64,000 bases of DNA from Serinicoccus marinus DSM 15273 (GCF_008386315.1 NZ_CP043808.1:3162001-3226000); one strand, 5' to 3'. Numbered from the stretch's first letter, positions 29,787 through 39,513 are shown. Notes: generated from the sequence alone by a model not told the origin. Program-made: numbers and translations.

Positions 29787-30987
29787 GTGACAAGCACCCG
29801 CAGCGTGGTCCTGCTCGGTTCCACGGGTTCCATCGGCACCCAGGCGGTGGAGGTCCTGGAACGGCACCCGGACCAGTTCCGGGTCGAGGCCCTGAGCGCG
29901 GGCGGGTCCAACCTCGGCCTGCTGGCCCGCCAGGCCGTGCGGCTGCGCGTGGACCAGGTCGCGGTCGCCGACGCCCGTGCCCGCGGCGACCTCTGGGACG
30001 CTCTGGCCGAGGCGGCTTCGGCTGCTGGTGACCCGGCCTACCGTCCGCAGATCCTCACCGGTCCGGACGCCTCCGAGGAGCTGGCCGGCTCGGGCGCCGA
30101 CCTCGTGCTCAACGCCATCACCGGCAGCATCGGGTTGCGACCCACCTTGGCCGCGCTGCGAGCCGGGAGCACCCTGGCCCTGGCCAATAAGGAGTCGCTC
30201 ATCGTGGGCGGCGCCCTTGTCACCGCTGCAGCCGCGCCCGGGCAGATCGTGCCGGTCGACTCCGAGCACAGCGCCATCGTCCAGTGCCTGCGCGGCGGCA
30301 GGCCCGACGAGGTGCGCCGGCTCGTGCTCACCGCCAGCGGCGGGCCGTTCCGCGGGATGCGCCGGGCCGAGCTCGCCGGAGTCACCCCGCAGCAGGCGCT
30401 GCGACACCCCAACTTCGCCATGGGCACGGTCATCACGACCAACTCGGCCACCTCGTAAACAAGGGCCTAGAGGTCATCGAGGCCCACCTGCTCTTCGGGG
30501 TGCCCTTCGCCCGCATCGACGTGGTCGTGCACCCCCAGCAGCAGATCCACTCGATGGTGGAGTTCCACGACGGGTCCACGATCGCCCAGATAGGCCCGCC
30601 GCGGATGTTCGTGCCCATCGCGCTGGGACTGTCCTGGCCGCATCGGTTGCCCGACGCCGATACGCCCTGCGACTGGGGCGCACCAGGCAGCTGGGAGTTC
30701 CACCCCTGGACGACGAGGCCTTCCCGGCGGTACGGCTAGCCCGCCAGGTGGGGGAGGCAGGCGGCACCTATCCCGCGGTCTACAACGCCGCCAACGAAGA
30801 GTGTGTCGCGGCCTTCCACGCCGGCCGGATCGGCTTCACCGACATCGTCGACTCCGTCTCCGCCGTCGTCCACCGACACGCCGAGGGGAACTCTGTTGCC
30901 GGTTCGTCGGTTGACCTCACAGTGGACGACGTGCTTGCGGCCGACGCCTGGGCAAGGAAGGCCGCCTGCGCGATGATGGCACCGTGA
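29787..30987 (+). pseudogene. dxr: 1-deoxy-D-xylulose-5-phosphate reductoisomerase with two one-base deletions
   Basis: Dxr makes 2-C-methylerythritol 4-phosphate in the MEP isoprenoid pathway. GTG at 29787 starts [20 protein letters not shown] (NADPH site). Later come [24 protein letters not shown] and [10 protein letters not shown]. The frame breaks at about 30452 (NSAT then stop; next frame [19 protein letters not shown]) and again at about 30705 in a C run (WEFHP then [16 protein letters not shown]). Two inserted bases restore 400 residues with YNAANEECVAAFHAGRIGF intact. The gene is away from its usual rseP/ispG neighbours. Confidence 0.85.
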
Positions 30988-31034
30988 CCGACGACCGGCA
31001 CCAGAAGGGGACCTGATGCCCTCTACACCCTCGT

Positions 31035-31260
31035 GTGCTCGTGATGAGGATGGACAGCGAAGCTCGACCCGGGTGGCTCACCGGGAGCACCTGGCAGCAC
31101 CCCAACGGCGTATACATCGTCCTGGAACAGTCACCAGACGTGACCGGCGTCCGCGAACGAACCCGCGCTGGGCTGCACCACCTTTCGCTGCGCGTAGGCG
31201 ACCGCGAACAAGTAGACGCCCTGCGCGAGCAGTGCGGCGACATCGATGGACCGAACTGTT
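31035..31260 (+). pseudogene. VOC-family protein fragment
   Basis: GVYIVLEQSPDVTGVRERTR followed by AGLHHLSLRVGDREQVDALR matches the middle of a glyoxalase-fold protein (the domain normally ends with a GFEVELV-type strand). Both the N-terminal module and the last strand are missing: after REQCGD the frame is non-homologous and runs into antisense of the HIT gene. Confidence 0.55.
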
Positions 31261-31314
31261 CCCCGACGGCACTGTCTGATGGGAAGGTCTGTCGCCGGCC
31301 AGACCCGAGACGCG

Positions 31315-31797
31315 CTAGGAGAACGAGGTGGGCAACTGCAGACTGGTGCGCAAGAGGTCAGCGAAGGGGCGCCGTTCGTCGGCTGGCACCCATCGGGCCT
31401 CAAGATGCCGCTGGTACAGGTCATCGTTCTGGTAGCGCGGAAGCACATGAACGTGTAGATGCCATACGTCCTGACCACCCGCCGGCTCATTGTGTTGTCG
31501 AGTGGACACCCCCTCGCAGCCGTACGTGGAACGCATCGCCGCGGCGACCCGCTGTGTGAGGTCCCACACCGCGTGGCCATCGACCTGCGGGATCTCGTAC
31601 AGATTCTCCACGTGGTGTCGTGGGATGACCAGCGCACCGCCCGCGTTGGCGGGCCACCACTTCGGGGCGATGCGCGCATAGGCCCGCTGCGTCACGGCAA
31701 CCACATCGCTGGCCCGATTGCGGTCGTCAAAGATGTCAGCCTGAAGCCGACAGAAAGGACAGTCGTCCCCAGCCGCCTTGCACCTCCCTTCTCGCAT
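31315..31797 (-). CDS. HIT-family protein
   Basis: This 160-residue histidine-triad hydrolase or transferase has CPFCRLQADIF at the N-terminus (paired Cys, possible zinc site), ALVIPRHHVENLYEIP, and the catalytic triad VWHLHVHVLPRYQNDDL. Such proteins cleave nucleotide phosphoramidates or dinucleoside polyphosphates. It stands alone in a region rich in fragments, but its reading frame is clean. Confidence 0.88.
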   Translation of the reverse strand: MREGRCKAAGDDCPFCRLQADIFDDRNRASDVVAVTQRAYARIAPKWWPANAGGALVIPRHHVENLYEIPQVDGHAVWDLTQRVAAAMRSTYGCEGVSTRQHNEPAGGQDVWHLHVHVLPRYQNDDLYQRHLEARWVPADERRPFADLLRTSLQLPTSFS

Positions 31798-31887
31798 CCT
31801 CCGATGCTGCCACGCGCCTCCGGTATCGACCTCTGAGGCGCGGCAAGCTCAGCCGTTCAGTCTCAGAGCCGGGTTCCCTCGAGTCCG

Positions 31888-31913
31888 GCTCGAAAAGGGT
31901 CGTCACTGGGCCA
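31888..31913. repeat. Dispersed repeat, short copy 3
   Basis: CTCGAAAAGGGTCGTCACTG matches the start of the repeats at 27573 and 29483 with one substitution in the run. Downstream similarity is lost within 30 bp. Confidence 0.45.
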
Positions 31914-32015
31914 GCACCGCCAGCAAGGCGTCCGACGCGTCCGCGCGTCGACTTTGAGTCGGGGTCGCCGTCCCGCAGGTCGGACTCCCGGTCAGGCGCG
32001 ACGCCGAATGGAAGG

Positions 32016-32378
32016 TCACGGTGAGCAACTCCGGCTCACGCCGCACTCGGTCACGAGCAGACCGTCCGGGCCAACAGGAGCTTGCGGTTGTGGCACTACG
32101 AGCCGCCGGTGTTCTGGGCACGGCACGATCTTGAATTCGCACGGGTCAATCCGAGACGCAAGGAAAGCTGGCCGGTAAATTTGTTTGCCTAGTACTGAAA
32201 AGCCGCCACGAAAAAAGGGATGGAAGCCAAGAATAGGCAGCCCGCGGCAAGAAACAAGGGAATAGCTAGCCTTGAGCCGAGTCACCCCGCCGCGTCTTCT
32301 TTTGAAAGAATAGATTATCAATCCCATACCCACCACCAAGCCAATAATGCCGATGGTTACCAAAGTCGTCGCGTCCAC
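32016..32378 (-). CDS. Hypothetical small membrane protein in a low-GC patch
   Basis: I do not recognise this reading. From GTG 32378 it has one hydrophobic helix (LVTIGIIGLVVGMGLIIYSF) followed by KRRRGG, a typical membrane anchor with cytoplasmic arginines, then a soluble part without clear domains. The DNA at 32165-32360 is far less GC-rich than the window, suggesting recent arrival. No good ribosome site is visible, so coding status is uncertain. Between 31798 and 32015 I see only a repeat copy. Confidence 0.3.
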   Translation of the reverse strand: MDATTLVTIGIIGLVVGMGLIIYSFKRRRGGVTRLKASYSLVSCRGLPILGFHPFFRGGFSVLGKQIYRPAFLASRIDPCEFKIVPCPEHRRLVVPQPQAPVGPDGLLVTECGVSRSCSP

Positions 32379-32467
32379 GTCGCCACTGTATATGGCCCAG
32401 CGTGGGCGGAGGCACATCAAGGGACCTGGCCAACCTGTCGATAACGCCTTCACTCGGGTTGCTCGTG

Positions 32468-32737
32468 TCACAGCGGGCGAGGAGGGCAAGAAGTGGACCC
32501 CGGTGAGGCGCCAGCTCTGCGTTCGTCGGACGAGACGGACGACCGGGCGCGCCAGGCATAGAGGGCGGCTCCTTGGTAGGTGTCGCGTTTCCAGCGCCAG
32601 GCGCTCATGTCATGCGGGTCCAGGTTCAGCAGCAAGGTGATCACCATGCCCGTGAGGACGTCGAAGACCTCGACCCACAGGCCACCACAGTCGGACTGCG
32701 TGCTGCCCTCGTCAAGAGGGGGTTCGGCGTTGGCCAC
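32468..32737 (-). CDS. Hypothetical 89-residue protein
   Basis: An ATG-started reading with one moderately hydrophobic stretch (VEVFDVLTGMVITLLLNLDP) and an acidic start. No family is recognised and base use is intermediate. It may be the tail or remnant of a larger gene in the same decayed region; nothing else coding is supported between 32738 and 33109. Confidence 0.25.
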   Translation of the reverse strand: MANAEPPLDEGSTQSDCGGLWVEVFDVLTGMVITLLLNLDPHDMSAWRWKRDTYQGAALYAWRARSSVSSDERRAGASPGSTSCPPRPL

Positions 32738-32956
32738 CCAGATCTAGAACGGTGCCGCAGAGTCCGGCGGATCACCCACCTGGATGCCGGTGTGGGACTC
32801 CTCCACCCCGTAACTCAACCGACGCTCGAGGACGCCCCGCTCCACCAAGCCACACGACGCATCTCACCAGCGGTGACGGCCGGGCTGCGTCACGGCTCGA
32901 TCTCCGGATCCATGCTCAGGATGCTGGTGCGGGCAATGTAGAAGGTGTGCTGGGCG

Positions 32957-32982
32957 TGACTCGAAAACGATGGTCACCGAGC
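32957..32982. repeat. Dispersed repeat, short copy 4
   Basis: TGACTCGAAAACGATGGTCA repeats the first 20 bases of copy 1 (TGACTCGAAAACGGTCGTCA) with two changes. It marks the right side of the 27.5-33 kb island. Confidence 0.5.
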
Positions 32983-33109
32983 CACGACTTCCTTGCACGC
33001 ATCGCGGGCAAACACACGGGTATGACCGTGTGCGCGTGGCGGGACCGACGCAGCCGTGACGGCCGCGCTCGCGCCGGCGTGGCGGCATCGCGGGTGACGA
33101 AAGGGCGTC

Positions 33110-34237
33110 ATGTCTCGCATCCTTGGTCTGTGTCCAGCCCGCTCGTGGCCACGTGGGCCCGACGGCACCGCTGGTCGGTGCCTTGGTGGATCGTGGTCAC
33201 GAGGTCACCGTCATCACGGGGCAGCGGTACCGGCATACCTTCGACTCGCTCGGTGCGCGCACGACTCCCCTGCCACCGAGGTCGATTTCGACGACACCGA
33301 CCTCGACGGCTCAATCCCCGGCCGCGCCGGCCTGTCCGGCCTGCGGCTCGCGCGCTTCGACCTCACCCGGTTCGTCGAGGCCATGCCGCACCAGCTGCGG
33401 GTCGTGGACGAGGAGCTCGACGCCAGCCCGGTCGACGTCGTGCTCTGCGACCCCCTCTTCCTCGCCGGTATGCCTCTGGTCCTGCGACCGCGCACCGAGC
33501 GGCCACGGGCCCTGGCCCTGGGGTTCCTGCCGCTCATGGCCCCGCTACCTGCGCTTCCCCCAGCGACCAACCCGCTCGCCTCCGCGCGCAACGCGGCCAT
33601 CCGGCGCGTCGCGCGCCGCTTCCTGCGGCCGATCACGCGCCTGGCGCACGAGCAGGTGCGCGCGCTGACGGGCGCCGGCACCGACCTCCTCCCCCTCGAC
33701 CGGCCCGCCCGGAGCGAGGGCATCCTGCAGATGACTGCCCCCGGCTTCGAGTACCCGCGAACCACGGCCGAGGTCCCCGCGCCGATCCACTTCGTCGGCC
33801 CCACCACGACCAGCGCCACCACCTGCGGCGGCACGCTGCAGATGGACCCGTTGCCCGACAACGTCCGCGTCGCCGACTTCCTCCCCTACGACGAGCTGCT
33901 GCCGCGCTGCGACGTCATGTTCACCAACGGCGGCTACGGCGGGGTCAACCACGCCCTGAGGTATGCCGTCCCCCTCGTCTGCGTCGGCGCCTCGGAGGAC
34001 AAGCGCGACGTCGCGGCCCGGGTCACCTGGTCCGGGGTGGGCGTCGGCATCTCCCGACCCGCGCTGAGCCGGCGCGCCGCCCGCCGCGCGGTCCACCGCG
34101 TCCTGGGGGGCACGGCATACCGCAGCCGGGCCAGAGAGCTCGCCGACCAGATCGCCGCCGGACCGAGCACGGACGAGGTCGTCGCGCTGATCTGCGGAGC
34201 GGACCCGACCCGAGGTGGCCCGCGGGTCGCGAGATGA
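33110..34237 (+). pseudogene. GT1/MGT-type glycosyltransferase with frameshifts and an internal deletion
   Basis: The protein starts MSRIL, shifts frame to VCVQPARGHVGPTAPLVGAL and VDRGHEVTVITGQRYRHTFD, then shifts again near 33275 to EVDFDDTDLDGSIPGRAGLS. The acceptor half continues to EVPAPIHFVGPTTTSAT. It then jumps to LPDNVRVADFLPYDELLPRC and FTNGGYGGVNHALRYAVPLV. About 60 residues that normally form the start of the nucleotide-sugar domain, including the conserved Q/T-G-T strand, are missing. An active UDP-sugar transferase is not expected. Confidence 0.75.
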
Positions 34238-34306
34238 GTTGGTGGACCCGGACGGGTCTACCTTGACGAAAGAGACCTTCTCGATGCAACGTCTGGAGGC
34301 AGCACG

Positions 34307-34642
34307 ATGATCGCCGCAAACCTGAGCGTCTCGGTCGATGGCTACTTCACCGGCCCGGGAGCCGGGCCGCAGCAGACCCTGGGCCAGGGCGGGGAGGTGC
34401 TCCACGGATGGTTCGCCCACGACGTCGCCGACCGGGACCAGCTCAGCGCTGCAGACGCGCTCCGTCCGGAGCTCGAGCGCGCCGGCGCCCTCGACGAGCT
34501 GCAGCTGCACGTCGTCCCTGTCTTGCTGACGCAGGGGCGCTGGCTGTGGGAGGACATCGGGGACCTGCCGATCGAGCTGGAGCCCGTGCGGACGCTCGAA
34601 GGGGTCGGCGTCACCCATCTGAAGTACCGGGTCCGGCGCTAG
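34307..34642 (+). pseudogene. RibD-C/dihydrofolate-reductase-like protein with internal deletion
   Basis: The 111-residue frame joins the N-terminus of a RibD_C-type reductase (MIAANLSVSVDGYFTGPGAG; GGEVLHGWFAHDV) to its C-terminus (AGALDELQLHVVPVLLTQGR; DLPIELEPVRTLEGVGVTHL). These proteins are usually about 190 residues; the middle NADPH-binding portion is absent but the frame is kept. The joined product may be stable yet should lack activity. Confidence 0.6.
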
Positions 34643-34678
34643 TCAGGACCCGGCGCTCGGGCGGATGGTCCCCGCGGG

Positions 34679-35090
34679 CTACGGGCGCGCGGCCAGCCGG
34701 TCCGCTCGTGCCCGGTGAGCCATGAGCCGGTTGAGGCGCTCGGACATGAGCAGGCCGAGGGCGACCAGCGCGAGGAGGAACAGCGGGAGGGTCCAGGTGC
34801 CGACCCACGTCGAGAGCAGGCCGAAGAGAGGTGGGGCCAGGGTGGAGCCGGTGTAGGCGGCGGCCATCTGGATGCCGATGATGGCCTGCGAGTTGCGGTG
34901 CCCGAAGTTGGCCGGCGTGGAGTGGATGATCGCCGGGTAGATGGGCGCGCATGCGAGCCCCGCGACGACGAGGCCGACGAGTGCCAGCAGGTTCGTCCCG
35001 ACGGGCAGGGCGAGCAGGAGGGCGCCGAGCCCGACCACGGCGAAACCGCCCCGGAGCAGCTGCTTGTCACCGATGCGGTCGGCAGAACGG
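34679..35090 (-). pseudogene. MFS transporter, C-terminal third
   Basis: The readable part starts near [20 protein letters not shown] (loop before TM7) and includes ACAPIYPAIIHSTPANFGHR, IGIQMAAAYTGSTLAPPLFG and a final TM ending RLNRLMAHRARADRL. This resembles the second half of a FucP/YbjJ-like sugar or unknown MFS carrier. The first six TM segments are missing; upstream sequence is the N-terminus of gcl in another frame. Confidence 0.65.
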
Positions 35091-35094
35091 GTTG

Positions 35095-35183
35095 ATCGCG
35101 GCGCCGGGGACCCCGAAGGTCTGGGTCGCCCCCTCCTTCTCCAGGATGAGGACGGCGGCGTCGGCCGCGCGCATGCGTGCCAT
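35095..35183 (-). pseudogene. gcl: Glyoxylate carboligase, first ~30 residues only
   Basis: ATG at 35183 begins [20 protein letters not shown] followed by [13 protein letters not shown], which is the N-terminus of glyoxylate carboligase (TPP enzyme; two glyoxylate to tartronate semialdehyde and CO2), including the conserved Glu of the first TPP motif. The gene is replaced after about residue 33 by the MFS fragment. It starts 1 bp after glxR, so it was third in a hyi-glxR-gcl operon. Confidence 0.75.
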
Positions 35184-35184
35184 G

Positions 35185-36084
35185 TCAGTCTCCTTCCGGG
35201 GAGGCGTCGCCGCGGCCGGACAGGCGCTCGACGCCGCGCAGCAGCGCGGAGTGGTCCAGGCCGCCGTCGCCCTGGGCGCGGGCGGAGGCCATGAGCTGGG
35301 CCACGACCGCACCGAGCGGGATGACGACCCCGGCCTCGCGGGCGGCGGAGGTGACGATGCCGAGGTCCTTGTGGTGCAGGTCGATGCGGAAGCCCGGGTC
35401 GAAGGAGCGGTCCAGCATGTTGCCCCGCTTCTGCTCCAGCACCTTGGACCCGGCCAGGCCGCCGCCCAGGACGTCCATCGCGGCGGCGGTGTCCACGCCG
35501 TAGGCCTCGAGGAAGACCAGCGCCTCGGCCACGAGCTGGATGTTGCCGGCGACGATGAGCTGGTTGGCCGCCTTGACCGTCTGCCCCGAGCCGGCCGGTC
35601 CGACGTGCACGACCGTCCGGCCCACCGTCTCCAGCAGGGGACGGGCCTCCTCGACGTCGGCCTCCTCGCCGCCGACCATGATCGAGAGCACGGCGTCGAC
35701 CGCGCCCTTCTGACCACCGGACACCGGGGCGTCGATCATCCGCAGCCCGGCGTCGGTGGCCCGCTCGGCGAGCGAGCGCGCGACGTCGGGGCGGATCGAG
35801 GAGAAGTCGATGACCAGGGCGCCGCGGCGGGCGTGCGCCAGCACGCCGTCCTCGGCGGTGAGGACCTGCTCCACGTCCGGGCTGTCCGGGACCATGACGC
35901 AGATGACGTCGGCCTCGGCGACGGCCTCGGCGAGGCTCCCGGCGGCGCGTCCGCCCGCCTCCTCGAGCGGGCCGTAGGCGTCGGGCGAGCGGTTGAAGCC
36001 GACCACCTGGTGACCGGCGGTGGCGAGGTGGACGGCCATCGGGCTGCCCATGATGCCCAGGCCGATGAAGGCGATGGTGCTCAT
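35185..36084 (-). CDS. glxR: 2-hydroxy-3-oxopropionate (tartronate semialdehyde) reductase
   Basis: These 299 residues form a 3-hydroxyisobutyrate-dehydrogenase-family enzyme that reduces tartronate semialdehyde to D-glycerate with NAD(P)H. The Rossmann motif is [20 protein letters not shown]. The substrate loop is [20 protein letters not shown], and the catalytic Lys lies in [20 protein letters not shown]. The frame is intact. It lies between frameshifted hyi and truncated gcl, so the enzyme survives without its usual substrate-forming partner. Confidence 0.9.
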   Translation of the reverse strand: MSTIAFIGLGIMGSPMAVHLATAGHQVVGFNRSPDAYGPLEEAGGRAAGSLAEAVAEADVICVMVPDSPDVEQVLTAEDGVLAHARRGALVIDFSSIRPDVARSLAERATDAGLRMIDAPVSGGQKGAVDAVLSIMVGGEEADVEEARPLLETVGRTVVHVGPAGSGQTVKAANQLIVAGNIQLVAEALVFLEAYGVDTAAAMDVLGGGLAGSKVLEQKRGNMLDRSFDPGFRIDLHHKDLGIVTSAAREAGVVIPLGAVVAQLMASARAQGDGGLDHSALLRGVERLSGRGDASPEGD

Positions 36085-36131
36085 CGTGTCTCCTTGGTGT
36101 CGATGTCCGGGGAGGGTGTCAGGGGGTGAGG

Positions 36132-36966
36132 TCAGGGTGTGCCGGCGCGCCGCTCGCGCGGCAGCCAGCCGTCGAGGCCGGTGACGGTGTCCTGGGCGGC
36201 GGTCTTGTACTCCAGCCCCACGTGGCCGCGGTAGCCGAGATCCTGGATCCGCTCCAGCCAGGTGTCCAGGGGCAGGTCGCCGGTGCCCGGCTCGCCGCGC
36301 CCGGGGTGGTCGGCGATCTGCACGTGCGCGGTGCGGTCGGTGTAGGCCTCGACCGCCGCCGCGGGGTCGTCCCCGTTGGCGGCGAGGTGGTAGAGGTCGA
36401 GCAGCAGGCCGAGGTTGGTGACGCCGGTCTGCTGCGCCACGCGGTCGATGACGGCGACCGCGTCGGCGGCGGTCTTGAGGGGGTATGCCGGTGCACCGCT
36501 GACCGGCTCGACGAGCACCGTGCCGCCGACCCGGGCGGCTGCCCTGCCGGCGGCCGCGAGGTTCTCGGTGGCGACCTCCTCGGAGTGCTCGACGTCGGCA
36601 CCCTCGGGGCGGTTGCCGTAGAGCGCGTTGAACGCACGGCAGCCGAGCTGCTCGCCGATCCCGACGGTGGCGTCGATGGTGTCGAGGAACTCCTGGCGAC
36701 GCTGCAACCAGCAGACCAGACCGCGGTTCCCCTCCCGGCATGTCGCGCCCGGCGAAGAAGTTGAGGCCGACCAGCTGCACGCCCGCGTCCCGGACGGCCG
36801 AGACGAACTCGTCGGCCTCCCGGTCCGTGGGCACCGCGGTGGCGAAGGGCCACCAGAACTCGACGGCGTCGAAGCCCGCAGCGCGCGCGGCCGCCGGACG
36901 CTGCAGCAGCGGCACCTCGGTGAACAGGATCGAGCAGTTGACCAGGTAGGGCAGGTCGTGAGCCAT
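36132..36966 (-). pseudogene. hyi: Hydroxypyruvate isomerase with a one-base insertion
   Basis: The TIM-barrel isomerase interconverts hydroxypyruvate and tartronate semialdehyde. ATG 36966 starts MAHDLPYLVNCSILFTEVPL and includes DAVEFWWPF and LNFFAGRDMPGGE. At about 36727 an extra A shifts the frame; the next frame continues LVCWLQRRQEFLDTIDATVG, LLLDLYHLAANGDDPAAAVE, HVQIADHPGRGEPGTGDL and GLEYKTAAQDT with the metal-binding Glu and His. Removing one base restores exactly 277 residues. Confidence 0.85.
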
Positions 36967-36980
36967 GTCGCCTCCTCGCA

Positions 36981-37010
36981 ATTCCGTATGTTGGAAAATT
37001 TCGTTCCGTG
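36981..37010. promoter_or_regulatory. Candidate IclR-type operator upstream of hyi
   Basis: TTCCGTATGTTGGAA at 36982-36996 is an inverted repeat (TTCC/GGAA), followed by TTTCGTTCCGTGATGCG. It is 15 bp upstream of the hyi ATG. GATGCG and TTCCG elements recur before iclR at 39572-39624, so both may bind the IclR protein encoded at 39656. Confidence 0.45.
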
Positions 37011-37069
37011 ATGCGATACGTCAGGCCGCGACCCGACGAGGTGTCAACCCCTATCGTGAGCTCGGGCCG

Positions 37070-38130
37070 TCAGCGCAGCAGCGTGACCAGCCCGTCCCGG
37101 TCCAGCCCCGAGGCGGAGCGCACCTCGGCCCTCGTCGAGCGCCCCGCAGTGCAGCCCGCGCAGCACCGCCGAGACGAGCATGCGGGCGGTGGCCGGCTCG
37201 TCCATGACGTCGCCGCCCGCCTGGTCGACGTAGGCGCGCAGCCGCCTGGCCGACGCGGGCAGGGCCGCCCGGAAGAAGGCATACGTCGCGAGGTAGCGGG
37301 TCGGCAGGTGCCCGGGGTGCATGTCCCAACCCTGGTAGTAGCCGCGCTCCAGCGCCCGGGTGACGAGCCGGTGGTGCAGCGCCCAGGTCGAGGCCGCATC
37401 GTCCGCGGTGCCGAAGGCGATGACGTTGGTCGAGCCGTCCGAGCAGCGCACTCCGGTCTGGGCGGCGGCGAGCTGCATCGTGGCCTTGGCGTGGTCGGCG
37501 GCGGGATGCTCCAGCGTCTGGTGCGCGGCCGCGATGCCGAGCCCCGCGGAGTAGTCGAAGGTGCCCTAGTGCAGGCCGGTGCACCTGCCCGCGGAGGCGT
37601 GCCCGAGAGGGGCGACGGTGGCCCGCCCGTCGGCCCCGAGGATCGCCTGCGGCGTCTCGACCTGGATCTCGAACCCGAGCGCGCTCCGCTAGCCGGAGCG
37701 CCTCCTCGATGCGTGCACAGGCGGCGACCATGGCCTCGACCTGGTCGGTCGAGGTGACCTTGGGCAGGGTGAGCACGAGGCCGGGCGGCACCTCGGCCCC
37801 GCTGGCCATCCCGGCGACCGCGTCGACGAGCGTGCGCAGCCCCCGGTCGCGCGGGAGGACCTCGTCGGCGAGCGCCGCGTCCATCCCGGTGACCCGGGTG
37901 ACCGCGGCGGCGTCGGGGAGGTGGTCGTCCATGAGCTCCAGCGCCGCGGCGCCCCAGCGCCACGGCGTCTGCTGCTCGAAGGCGTCGGCCGGGACGTAGA
38001 CGGTGTGCACCGGCTGCCGCGTGGCCGGGTCGCCCGGGTAGAGCCGGGCCAGGTCGGCGTCGGCCGGCGCGAGCCGCTCGTCCGCCTCCGCCTGCACCGC
38101 GGCGACGAGCTGCTCCAGGCCGGCGCTCAT
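37070..38130 (-). pseudogene. DUF6986 / HpcH-HpaI aldolase-like protein with frameshifts and a nonsense codon
   Basis: ATG 38130 starts MSAGLEQLVAAVQAEADERL and continues TVYVPADAFEQQTPWRWGAA and GLVLTLPKVTSTDQVEAMVA, an aldolase/citrate-lyase-like barrel. The frame shifts near 37695, continues ILGADGR and ASAGRCTGLH, then meets TAG at 37568-37566 where Tyr is expected (GLHYGTFDYSAGLGI). The tail DGSTNVIAFGTADDAASTWA and GYYQGWDMHPGHLPTRYLAT shifts again near 37130 to end ASGLDRDGLVTLLR. Members occur in uric-acid/allantoin clusters; the reaction is not known to me. Confidence 0.75.
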
Positions 38131-39513
38131 CGCTCCTCTTCGGCCACCCGCGCCACGGCCTGGGCCACGGCAGACGCGACGTCGGGGTGGAAGACGCTGG
38201 GGATGATGAAGCTGGAGTTGAGCTCGCCGTCGGCGACGCACCCGGCGATCGCCTCGCCGCCGCGCTGAGCATGGCGTCCGAGATCGACGTCGTCTGGGCG
38301 TCCAGGAGCCCGCGGAAGAAGCCGGGGAAAGCCAGCACGTTGTTGATCTGGTTGGGGTAGTCGCTGCGTCCGGTGGCGACGATCGCGGCGTGCGCCAGGG
38401 CCTCGACCGGGTCCACCTCCGGGTCGGGGTTGGCCAGCGCGAAGACGATGGCCCGGTCGGCCATGGTGGCGATGTCGTCCCCGGTGAGGATGCCCGGGGC
38501 GGAGACCCCGATGAAGACGTCGGCGCCCTCGAGCACGTCCTGGAGCGAGCCGGTGACCTGCCGCGGGTTGGTGTGCTCGGCGAGCCAGACCCGCATGGGG
38601 TCGGGCAGCTCCGCGCCGCGGTGCACGGGCCCGGTCCGCCCCACGCCGACGATGTCGGTCACCCCGGCCCGCAGCAGCAGCCGGATGATGGCGCTGCCGG
38701 CGGCGCCGACCCCGGAGACCACGACCCGCAGGTCGGCCATCTCCTTGTCGACGATGCGCAGCGCGTTGATGAGGGCGGCGTAAACGACGATCGCCGTGCC
38801 GTGCTGGTCGTCGTGGAAGACCGGGATGTCGAGCTCGTCCCGCAGCCGGCGCTCGATCTCGAAGCACTTCGGCGCAGCGATGTCCTCGAGGTTGACCCCG
38901 GCATACACCGGCGCGATCGCCTTGACCACCGAGATGATCTCCTCGGTGTCCTGCGTGGCGAGGCAGACCGGCCAGGCGTCCACGCCGGCGAACTGCTTGA
39001 AGAGCGCGGCCTTGCCCTCCATCACCGGCAGCGCCGCCTCCGGGCCGATGTTGCCCAGGCCGAGCACGGCCGAGCCGTCGGTGACGACCGCGACGGTGTT
39101 GCGCTTGATGGTGAGCCGGCGGGCGTCGCTGACGTCCGCGGCGATGGCCCGGCTGATCCGGGCGACGCCGGGGGTGTAGGCCCGGCTGAGGTCGTCGCGG
39201 TGCACCAGCGGCACCTTGGGCACGACCTCGAGCTTGCCGCCGAGGTGCAGCAGGAAGGTCCGGTCGGAGACGTGCCGGACGGTGAAGCCCTCCGCGGCGT
39301 CCACCGCCGCCCGGATCTGCTCCCCGTGCTCCTCGCTCGTCCCATGGACGGTGACGTCCACCGTGACGTGGTCGCCGCTGGACTCGGCGACGTCGAGCGC
39401 CTGGACGGCGGCACCGGCCTCGGCGACGACGTGGGCCAGCCGGGTCGTCGCGCCGAAGTCGGGCGGCCGTCCACCCGCAGGGTGATCGAGTATCCGGGGC
39501 TGGGTGTCGCCAT
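38127..39513 (-). pseudogene. NAD(P)-dependent malic enzyme with ACT domain, two one-base deletions
   Basis: Malic enzyme decarboxylates malate to pyruvate. ATG 39513 starts MATPSPGYSITLRVDG; the frame shifts near 39463 into DFGATTRLAHVVAEAGAAVQ, an ACT-like regulatory domain. The catalytic part has SRAYTPGVARISRAI, VTDGSAVLGLGNIGPEAALP, MEGKAALFKQFAGVDAWPV, PVFHDDQHGTAIVVYAALIN and SGVGAAGSAI. It shifts again near 38262 and ends ELNSSFIIPSVFHPDVASAV. Two bases restore 462 residues. It overlaps the DUF6986 start by 4 bp. Confidence 0.85.
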
